Positions 1 through 8,104 of a DNA stretch of 36,060 bases are shown in pieces (position 1 is the stretch's first letter; each line of letters begins with the position of its first letter). Made by a program: the position numbers and the translations under genes. Source of the DNA: Rhizopus sp. PT2906. Lineage: Eukaryota > Mucoromycota > Mucoromycetes > Mucorales > Rhizopodaceae. The notes under the pieces were generated by a model, which made no database searches, was not told the origin of the DNA, and worked only from the letters and a program-made list of their open reading frames with translations. The stretch is taken from NCBI GenBank assembly GCA_025529335.1, contig JAMYHX010000447.1:1-36060 (forward strand), written 5' to 3'.

Positions 1-374
1 TCAATAGTCTTGCTGACATGCTTCAAGAAGATGTTGCTTGGGATGCTGTTGTTCCACGTCTGGGAACTGGTTTTACTGATGGCCTAAAGTCTTTGAATAT
101 CACAATTGTTAACGGAAGAGTGCCACAAGATCTTGATGTAGAGTCTTTGGTGCGTAAGATGGCGTCCAGTCCGATGTTTAGTCAGGTTCCTTTAAGCACT
201 GATCCTGCTGCTTTAAAAGGCACGGTGGACTTGATGACATACATGCTGAAAGGACTGCCTTTCTCACAAGCAGTCAATGGTCCCAGTAATAATGTCGCAT
301 TTATGGCAATCAAGGAATTCATTTACATGATGAACCAAAATATCTCCAAATTATACAACCTTACAACAAATTAA
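1..374 (+). CDS. CotH-family protein, C-terminal fragment (5' end outside window)
   Basis: The reading frame is open from base 3 to a TAA at 372-374 and gives about 123 C-terminal residues. It parallels the C-terminus of the complete CotH protein encoded at 21475-23309: both share the block NSLADMLQEDVAWDAVVPR, a KGLPF-x2-AVNGP block near the end, and KEFI. The two copies differ in the middle, so they are diverged paralogs about 21 kb apart on opposite strands. CotH proteins are secreted or surface, atypical protein-kinase-like proteins, known from bacterial spore coats and expanded in Mucorales, where some act in host-cell adhesion. The tail ends in a polar Asn/Thr-rich stretch with no hydrophobic GPI-attachment segment. 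Most of the gene, including the signal peptide and core, lies upstream of the window. Confidence 0.88.
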   Translation, partial: NSLADMLQEDVAWDAVVPRLGTGFTDGLKSLNITIVNGRVPQDLDVESLVRKMASSPMFSQVPLSTDPAALKGTVDLMTYMLKGLPFSQAVNGPSNNVAFMAIKEFIYMMNQNISKLYNLTTN

Positions 375-426
375 GTCCTTATTCTCTCAAGCTTGTCTGT
401 ATCATTTCTTTATAGATTTTTTTTAA

Positions 427-432
427 AATAAA
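427..432 (+). terminator. AATAAA poly(A)-like signal after the CotH fragment
   Basis: AATAAA lies 53 nt past the CotH stop, in a T/A-rich stretch. It is a plausible polyadenylation element; no transcript evidence is available. Confidence 0.4.
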
Positions 433-562
433 CATTTAATTTTTTAATGACAGAAGGAGTGTGTATGAGTTAATTCAACATAAACGCTTGTAAAATATGC
501 TGAGCTCAAATCATCTGACTTCCTCTCTTTACTGACTTTTTTTCAAGTTGCTTCATACACCA

Positions 563-2367
563 ATGGAGGATTTGAAAAAGGAAAACGAATTACTTCGTAA
601 ACGAGTTGCTGAACTAGAAAAACAGCTTTACGCTAAAGCACCTACTGCATTCACACCTCAACAGAAAGCCGATCCTTTTGAAAAAGTAGACAAGCTAACT
701 AATCAGGAGATCTATCGATTTGGACGTCAATTAGTAACACCCAACTTTGGCTATGAAGGCAAGTGAACGATCATGGAGATATAAAATAGAGGACTAAGCC
801 ATTTAATTTAGCTCAATTAAAGTTACGCAACACTTCGTTTCTGATTGTTGGTGCAGGTGGATTGGGAGCACCTGCTGCGCTCTATTTGGGAGCAGGTGGT
901 GTCGGTCGACTAGGCATAGTAGACCATGATGAAGTGGATATCAACAACTTGCATCGACAGGTTATTCATACTGAAGCACGTAAAGGAATGAATAAGGCGG
1001 TATCTGCTGCTGTTGCAGTTAAGGCGTAAGGAAGCATTGCACTAGGGAATACATGTGATCGGTTTTATCTGATCTTTTTTTTTTTTTTCTTTTTAGTATA
1101 TATCCTGATGCTGATGTTATTCCTTATGCATATACTCTGGATAGAACAAATGCTTTGGAACTTATTAAACAGTACTGTAATCACTGAATAGGGTTATAAT
1201 CATACTTACCTTGTTGTGTATAATAGGTATGACATCATCATTGATGCCACAGATAATATCACCACTCGCTATTTGCTAAGTGATGCTGGTGTACTTGCTG
1301 GTAAACCAGTTGTTTCGGGTAGTGCCTTGAGAACAGATGGACAGGTTAGTTCAACATTAAATATAGCATACGGTTGCCCTCATTCATATGCTATAGCTTA
1401 CTATCTATAACTATAACAATGGACCATGTTTCCGTTGTCTACATCCAATTCCACCACCTGCAGCTGCTGTTGGTAAATGTGTAGACAATGGCGTTGTTGG
1501 CGTAGGTAAGTCTATTTGTATACTATGTTTATCGATAGATTCTCATCCTTCTCTACAGTACCAGGCGTCATTGGCATCCTACAGGCACTTGAGGCTATCA
1601 AAGTAGCAATAGGCTCAACAGGTAAAGCTGAACGCAACGTGTAACATTTGCTAACAAAAATGACAGCTCTGAGTGATCCAAGCTTTTTGATTTTTAGCGC
1701 AATGAATAATCCGATGTTTAGAACAATGCGTCTTCGCCAAAAGAAGAAGGATTGCGCTATCTGCGGAGAGAACCCAACGATTACGGAATTAATTGACTAT
1801 GTTGAATTTTGCCAAGGCGAAGCAAACGATGATGTAACAATGAGCAGAGTTGATTAAAAGGAAAAAAAAGAGGAGACTTATTGTTTACTATAGGTTGTTA
1901 GTGAACATTTATTGAAAAGAGAAGAACGTATTGATGTGGATGTAAGACCGTGTTTGCTTGGCTGTGTACATTAACTCATAAAAAATGGTAATAGGAATAT
2001 GATGATATACTAAAAAATAAGCGTCCACACGTTCTACTTGATGTCCGACCCAAAGTTCAGTATGATATCTGCCATTTGCCCAACAGTATACATATCCCTA
2101 TTGATGAATTAGATAACAAGATGGACAAAGTAAAGGAAGCGATGAAAGAACACAAAGTGACTGATAAAGATGGTAAGAGTTGTCTATATAATCATCATAA
2201 GTTTAGGTATTGACACACAAAAAGTGTATGTTATCTGTAGACTAGGCAATGATTCACAGATAGCGGTGAGAATGATGCAAAAGAAAGGAATTGAACAGCC
2301 AAAGGATATCATTGGAGGTTTATATAGATGGTCTATGAAAGTGGACAATACTTTTCCTATTTATTAG
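563..2367 (+). CDS. UBA4: Uba4/MOCS3: E1-like adenylyltransferase and sulfurtransferase
   Basis: Activates the ubiquitin-like protein Urm1 by adenylation and thiocarboxylation, supplying sulfur for tRNA wobble-uridine thiolation and for urmylation in the cytosol. Exons: 563-758, 812-1025, 1097-1171, 1227-1344, 1397-1505, 1559-1621, 1667-1833, 1894-1941, 1995-2172 and 2225-2367 (436 aa); the last exon could instead start at 2207 (442 aa). A short coiled-coil N-terminus leads into the ThiF domain with the nucleotide loop GAGGLGAP. Zinc pairs are CFRC (C212, C215) and CAIC (C288, C291), and the E1 thioester cysteine is C229 in GKCVDNG. The C-terminal rhodanese domain has its active Cys in VICRLGNDS, and the protein ends with the family's TFPxY. 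Intron 1 is GC-AG (AG|GCAAGT). ATG 563 is the first in frame. An apparent in-frame stop at 1642 lies inside a 45-nt intron with a CTAAC branch site. Confidence 0.93.
759..811 (+). other. GC-AG intron of UBA4
   Basis: The donor reads AG|GCAAGT, the optimal GC-donor consensus, and the acceptor is TTTAG, with a CTAA branch-like site at 794-797. Using this GC donor joins the frame as GYEA-QLKLR, matching the E1 family. The GT four bases downstream would shift the frame. Confidence 0.8.
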
Positions 2368-3353
2368 TTTTTCCTTGCTCTAAAGCCACCGACAATGTCC
2401 CAGCCAAGGATGATGATGTATAAAACAAAAGAAACAAAGCCAAAGAAGATGGAGGTATTATAGAAATCGCACCAGTGATCAAACCCACCTGGTGGACAAC
2501 GGTATTTAGCTATTTCGACTATAATACCAATACCCCACAAAAGTGCCATAAATAAATCACATAATATCAGTATAAATCGCTTCATCTTATCCGTTTTTCC
2601 AAATCTTCTAAACAAGTAAAAAAAGACATGAAATCCAGAGTAAATTATGGACATGATGGCCTATATGTATATATATATATGCAAAACAATCAGCCACAGC
2701 TTGCTTTGTTTTTTATAGTTAGATACATTACCACTGCAAAGAGGTAATAAAAGCATGCGCTACTATCCAATGGAACAGAATGACCAGAGTACTAAAAGAA
2801 GCTTAGTTTTTTATATGTTATTTCCCTTTTTGTTGGATCTTACAGGTGATGCTCCTGCTGCAAAACCTAAGTGTCCGACAGCAAAGATAAACAAGATAAT
2901 TCTAAGTAACACTCTCAATTTGGATGGCTTTGTTCGTGTGGCTGAAGGTAAATTAACAGATTCTGCCTTGGTATTATTATTATTATTATTATTATTATTT
3001 ATGTCATTAGTGGTAGCAGTAGTATGAGTAGGCTGAGGAGAATAAGCATTGGCTAGTGTAGGTGAATTTGCATAAGGTGTACCAGAATACTGGTAAGCAT
3101 TTGTATGATACTGTGGCTCATCCAATGTCTTGTTGGACTCTTGCCAAGCATTGACAACAGGTGGTGGTTGGTAAGCTGAGGGTGAAGGCATACGTTGAGT
3201 GCCATAAGGGGAACTGGAGACTAAAGTTGGTGTTTCCTTAACTCTTGGCGGAAGTGCAGGAGAAGGACTGTCTTCATATGCATTCCCATATTTTGGTCCA
3301 CTATCAGACCAAGGATTATGACTTGTATCTTCAAAAGGGTTATTTTGACTCAT
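2364..3353 (-). CDS. MARVEL-like four-transmembrane protein with Pro/Asn-rich N-terminus
   Basis: Exons on the minus strand: 3353-2844, 2791-2732 and 2660-2364, giving 288 aa; both introns are GT-AG. The first ~135 residues are predicted cytosolic and rich in Pro, Ser, Tyr and Asn, with an NPF motif at residues 5-7 and a run of about nine Asn encoded by an AAT microsatellite. Four hydrophobic segments follow: LRVLLRIILFIFAVGHLGF, a second built across the exon 2/3 junction (YYLFAVAIMSIIYSGFHV), FILILCDLFMALLWGIGIIV and FFGFVSFVLYIIILGWDIV. The loop before the last span has two Cys (YRCPPGGFDHWC). This topology and the small Cys loop resemble fungal MARVEL-domain proteins of membrane domains and vesicles. 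NPF motifs can bind EH-domain endocytic adaptors. The exact family is inferred. Its TAA stop overlaps the UBA4 stop. Confidence 0.72.
2973..2999. repeat. (ATT)n microsatellite coding for poly-Asn
   Basis: A perfect ATT run on the plus strand is read as AAT codons on the minus strand, giving the Asn tract of the MARVEL-like protein. It is likely to vary in length between strains. Confidence 0.85.
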
Positions 3354-3496
3354 CTTGAAGAAGAAGAAGAAGAAGAAAATAGAAAATAAAATCTTTAAAC
3401 ATTTGTACGAAACTCTTCACAAAAATATATTTCAAACAACGCTTATTCGTAAGTGATACGAGTAATTTTAGGCGCACGCCCTAAAAATGATATTAG

Positions 3497-3504
3497 TTAC
3501 GTCA
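3497..3504. promoter_or_regulatory. CRE/ATF-like site upstream of the MARVEL-like gene
   Basis: TTACGTCA sits about 145 bp upstream of the ATG at 3353 and matches the core bound by fungal ATF/CREB bZIP factors. A GAA-rich purine tract (3358-3378) lies between it and the start codon. Occupancy is inferred from sequence alone. Confidence 0.35.
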
Positions 3505-3544
3505 CGTTTTTCTTGGTCGTTTTGTCTACTTACTAAACTACTAG

Positions 3545-4760
3545 GCCTAATGAAAAGGCTGGATGACCTGCTTTAAAGATCCTACACAGCTCATGTGCCT
3601 CTCTGAAGCGATTCTGGTCTTGACTGAATGTTAAAATTAGAAGAAATATAATTTGTCAATATTGAACGGATATTTCTTGCTGTATTCACGTCTTGATTCC
3701 AGATCTATTCGAGCGTCATTAATTTGAAGTTCTTGAATAGATAAAAATAATCTTACTCTGACTGCATCACCAACTGAACAGTAGTGACATACTTTCAATG
3801 GGTAGATGCTAATACTTCTTTCTATATTTACTGTTTGTTAATACTTAATCACTCTAAGCACTTTTATCAAGTACCTGGATTTCTGCGCTCAACGCATTCG
3901 CTGTTCTTGCATAATACTTTTTTATCAGATCCTAAACAGGCTAATCTACTTTTTCTTTCACTGGGCAGCATCCTATTTCTCTTTCTTTGTAAACAGTTTA
4001 TATTAGTTATTCTTAAAACATTAGATAAATGTAATAAAGTCATACCTATGATTACAGATCAACGCGTTTTCTGGCTCATAAACCTTTTGAAGTTCACCAT
4101 GGCAGCTACTACACACTACACTTGTTCTGTATTCATCTACTTTAATGACTAAACATTTCTCTGAAAGTGTCATTTGGATCCCCTTGAAGATCAATAAGTT
4201 AGCTATTCAAATTCAGTAATAACCACATAACATTAACAATTACCTTCACCAGGATTGGAACTCTTGACTTTATTGTCGCAACTACACATCGTCTATCTTC
4301 TTCAGCCACTGACAGATACTACTTTCTTTCTTCCTTTTCTTCTTGTTTGTCTTATGAGCCAGCATAGACGGAATTGGTTTTCTTTTATCTAGTTTACCGA
4401 TTATCATGCCGGTAACATTGTTCAGGGCTATTCGCTTGTTCGAATACATATATCCTCGATTCTCTCAATGCCTGCAGTCTTTATTAAAGTTGAATATCCT
4501 ACAAAAATTAGCGTATCAGCATGTTTATAATTAATGAGCAGCTATAGTGTCGCTTACTTTGTATGTATGGCTGTTAAAACGCCAACATAATGTAAAAATA
4601 AAAAGGGGAAACACACTTTAGGCAAGGGAATCAAGTCGTAATAGACTTGTATTCCTGTTTGAGCTTTGGATTTAAGTTCATTTTGGATAACCCATTTGAA
4701 GCCGCACTGTTCTCTTTATAAAGAAATTTGGTCAATGATCCATCCTTATTCAACATCAGC
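3545..4760 (-). pseudogene. Decayed OrfB/TnpB-Fanzor-type transposase/nuclease
   Basis: No intact ORF is present, but several minus-strand blocks are in family order. About 4500-4440 reads TLIFVGYSTLI, resembling the RuvC-II beta strand. About 4150-4045 reads VIKVDEYRTSVVCSSCHGEL, which carries the RuvC Glu context (DEYRTS) and the first CxxC of the OrfB Zn ribbon. About 3940-3870 reads KVLCKNSEC, resembling the second Zn-ribbon half. About 3625-3550 reads SQDQNRF...GHPAF, resembling the terminal catalytic-Asp helix and the Mucorales-type tail. Blocks are separated by stops, frame changes and possible introns. Eukaryotic OrfB-like proteins (Fanzor) are RNA-guided nucleases carried by transposons. 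The family is inferred from the DEYRTS/CxxC context; termini and target duplications were not found. The plus-strand ORF over part of this region is an antisense shadow. Confidence 0.42.
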
Positions 4761-5068
4761 TTGTAGTTTGTGTAAATAATGACAAATTAATACAAAATAT
4801 CATACTTTTTCCAATTCCATGTATAGTTTTAGTTTAAGAAAAAAGTCAAGTACTTATAAAAACGAGCATTGAGGTTAGTGTAACTGCCTGTTGTGTTTTG
4901 GAAACATGTTTTACTGAACTGTTCGATTAGTCAACTATGTGAAAAGAATATCAATCTTATGAAATTCGTGTTGAAAATGATATACGGTAAAGTCTTGTAG
5001 TTGCTCAGACTTTCAATACTGAAACAGGGCTTGCAAGCATATGTTCCCTCTGGGATGTTGTACTGAAT

Positions 5069-5374
5069 ATGATGTTTGGAGAGGTGAGAAATGTAAATAC
5101 TCATGAAAAAGAAAACTCTAACGTTTTCCATTTTAAAAGCCCAGCTTATACTGAAATATCAACTATTGAAGGATTGCAGCCTGAACCTGAACATAAGCTG
5201 CAAAGAGAACAAGAAGATATGGTGCAAAAGTTGAAGATGCTGAAAGCTGTAGAGAATCTAAGACATGACGAAGTTACCAGTTCGTGGCAGTTTCAAGTTG
5301 AACAGCTTTACAGAGAAGTTAGAAAGATAAAGATGATAAATAAAGGTGCACAAAGAAAATGTGAAGTCAGCTAG
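5069..5374 (+). CDS. Hypothetical coiled-coil ORF
   Basis: A 101-codon ORF. Its second half is charged and helical, with heptad-like runs such as KLQREQEDMVQKLKMLKAVE. Codon choice looks protein-like. It ends 160 bp before the fimbrin ATG, next to the transposase remnant. No family is recognised. It could be a fragment of a longer gene or of a mobile element, since the minus strand here also has a short Cys-containing ORF. Treat as a candidate only. Confidence 0.3.
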   Translation: MMFGEVRNVNTHEKENSNVFHFKSPAYTEISTIEGLQPEPEHKLQREQEDMVQKLKMLKAVENLRHDEVTSSWQFQVEQLYREVRKIKMINKGAQRKCEVS

Positions 5375-5537
5375 GTGCAAAAGTATGGTGCGCCAAAAAT
5401 TACTCAAGTGATACAACCGTCTGCTGTACGTCATTATAAACCATTTCATTTGCCGCTCTTTTGTATTTATTCTCCATGATGAAATATGAAAATAAAGTTT
5501 TTCTTTTCTTTTCTCTCTTCTTTTTAAATATAAAAAG

Positions 5538-7869
5538 ATGGTCTTGAACGCCTTTACTCTCCAACGCAAATATCCTCAACTACAAGTAAACGATATAAAC
5601 AGTCTGATAGACCAATTCAAGTAAGTCACTTGACTCTTTTATTGGCTATTTCTTAATGCATCCTAGCGAGATTGATTTGGATCAAGACGGTTATCTTGAT
5701 TATAATGAAATTCAAAAAGCTTGTAAAGAAACTGGTTACAGCAGTAACTATGATGAAATTAGAGCTACTTTGAAAGATGTCAGCACAAATACAGTTGGTA
5801 AAATTGACGTGGAAGAATTTATCGAGGTAAGACTATAATAAAATTGAAGAAAAGAGGGTCATAGAAGGGCCTAATAAGGGGGTTGGTGAGAGGAAAAAGA
5901 GTTAAAAAAAAGGGGGATATTATGTCAGTGCGCTTTCTACAACTATGTCAATATGGTCATTGTCATAGAATAGAACGCGTATGGAGTCATGAAGTGTCGG
6001 TTATTAAAAAAGAAAACAAAAAAGAGCAAGACAAAGAAAATTCTATGCCAAGAGTTCCTTTGATACTAATCCTATTTCTTTTCTTTTTTTTTTTCTTGGC
6101 AGCTCGCAGCAAAGTTAAAGGCTGGGGGCAATAGGGGTGCATTTGATGTCCATCAAAACAAGATTAAAGTTCACGGAACCAATGCAAATGTTACACATAC
6201 CATCAATGAGGATGAACGTACAGAATTCACAAGACATATCAATGGCATTTTAGCTGGAGACTCTCATATCGGCAAACGTTTACCTATTCCAACAAATACA
6301 ATGCAAATTTTTGATGAGTGCAAAGGTATTTTATGATAACAACAAGAGGTGTACAGGACTAACATGTCCAACAGATGGTCTCATTCTTTGTAAACTGATC
6401 AATGACGCTGTACCCGACACTATTGATGAACGTGTACTTAATGTCAAACCAAAGCTTAATAACTTCCAAATGGTTGAAAACAACAATATCGTCATCAACT
6501 CTGCCAAAGCTATCGGCTGCTCTGTCGTAAACATTGGTCCAACAGATATTATCGAAGGCCGCGAACATTTAATTCTGGGTTTAATCTGGCAAATCATCAA
6601 ACGAGGATTGCTGAGCAAGATTGATATCAAGCAACATCCTGAATTGTATCGTCTTTTAGAGCAAGATGAAACACTTGACGAATTCTTGAGATTGCCTCCC
6701 GACCAAATCTTGCTGAGATGGTTCAATTATCACTTGAAGGCTGCTGGATGGGAACGAAGGTAAGAAAAACTATATTTGGAAAAAATGCTTTTCTTAATCT
6801 AGTGTAGAGTTTCCAATTTCTCCAAGGATGTCGCTGATGGTGAAAACTATACCGTTTTGCTCAATCAACTCAAGCCCGAGTCCTGTTCCCGTGCACCATT
6901 ACAAGAGCGTGACCTTTTGAAGAGAGCTGAAATGATTTTGGATAATGCTGAAAGAATCAACTGTCGTAAATATCTGACACCTACTGCCTTAGTGGCTGGT
7001 AACCCCAAATTGAACTTGGCCTTTGTTGCCCACTTGTTCAACACACATCCCGGCTTGGATCCCTTGACAGAGGAAGAAGCACCCGAGATTGAACCATTTG
7101 ATGCAGAAGGCGAACGTGAGGCAAGAATGTTTACTCTTTGGCTCAACAGTTTGAACGTCGAACCTGGTGTATACAACCTCTTTGATGATTTACAGGACGG
7201 TTTGGTCCTGCTTCAAGCCTTTGATAAGGTCGTACCTGGTATTGTCAACTGGCGCGCAGCAAGTCGCAAGCAACCTCTCTCTCGCTTTAAACAAATTGAA
7301 AACTGTAACTATGCTGTCCGCTTAGGACAAGAGCTCCATTTCTCCCTTGTTGGTATTCAGGGATCAGACATCGTGGACGGACAGAGAACACTCACTTTGG
7401 GTCTTGTCTGGCAACTTATGCGTGAGAACGTCGTTCATACACTCCAATCACTCAACAAGAATGGTCGTCCAGTGAGTGATCAAGATCTTGTCCGCTGGGC
7501 TAATGAAACAGTTCAACGTGGTGGCAAGAATAGCAGAATGACCTCATTCAAGGATCCTTCACTTAGTACAGGTGTATTCTTTTTGGACGTGCTTAACGGT
7601 ATGAAGCCTGGTTATGTGGATTATAGTATGGTTACGGATGGAAGAACCGAGGAAGATGCATTTAACAATGCAAAACTTGCTATTTCTATTGCTCGTAAGG
7701 TGGGAGCTACTATTTTCCTTGTGCCTGAAGATATTGTCGAAGTTCGACCAAAGATGGTAAGTTTATATATAGAAGTATAGTTTGATAAATGACTAATTAT
7801 ATATTCACATAATAGAACTTGACCTTCATTGGTAGTTTGATGCAAGTTGACAAAGGAATTCAGCATTAA
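5538..7869 (+). CDS. FIM1: Fimbrin/plastin (Sac6/Fim1), actin-bundling protein
   Basis: Cross-links actin filaments in endocytic patches and at division sites. Six exons: 5538-5620, 5667-5826, 6103-6325, 6375-6759, 6808-7756 and 7816-7869, giving 617 aa, about the usual fungal length. EF-hand 1 is canonical (DLDQDGYLDYNE, residues 31-42). The second EF-hand loop (DVSTNTVGKIDVEEF) is irregular and probably does not bind calcium. Four calponin-homology domains follow in two tandem actin-binding units (about 115-370 and 385-617), with family signatures VVNIGPTDIIEGREHLILGL, LTPTALVAGNPKLNLAFVAH and VGIQGSDIVDGQRTLTLGL. Intron 2 is 276 nt, against 46-59 nt for the other four. The next gene is convergent, 235 bp away, with a (TAA)n tract between them. 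Confidence 0.96.
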
Positions 7870-7880
7870 GTTTGTCGTGT

Positions 7881-7902
7881 ATAATAATAATAATAATAAT
7901 AA
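7881..7902. repeat. (TAA)n microsatellite in the fimbrin 3' region
   Basis: A TAA run of about seven units starts 12 bp past the fimbrin stop and ends in AATAAATA, which could double as a polyadenylation signal. The rest of the 7870-8104 gap is plain A/T-rich DNA between two convergent genes. Confidence 0.75.
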
Positions 7903-8104
7903 ATATTTTATATAAATCATGATGTATTTATACGACTTTTTATTTTTATTTTTTTAAACTGTAAAACTCATTATGAGATCACATATCTTGAGCTTAACAC
8001 ATCTTGGTGAACTCCAATCAAATCTTACTTGTCTAATAATATCAGATGGTGCGAGTGAATCTAGATAGAAACAATATTAGTAAAAGAATAAGGAACAATA
8101 GATA

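Noticed and set aside
1622..1666. In-frame stop (TAA at 1642) suggesting UBA4 is broken
   Set aside because: The segment is a 45-nt GTAAAG...CTAAC...ACAG intron; removing it restores the family sequence in frame.
3784..4152. 122-codon hydrophobic plus-strand ORF
   Set aside because: It lies antisense to the transposase relic, has AT-driven Leu/Phe composition and no family signal.
4931..5131. Minus-strand ORF with a CxxC, zinc-finger-like (TYACKPC)
   Set aside because: There is no matching His pair after the Cys pair, it overlaps a better coiled-coil ORF, and no repeat fingers are present.
5883..6134. Plus-strand ORF inside fimbrin
   Set aside because: It lies mainly in the 276-nt intron and runs into exon 3 in the wrong frame.
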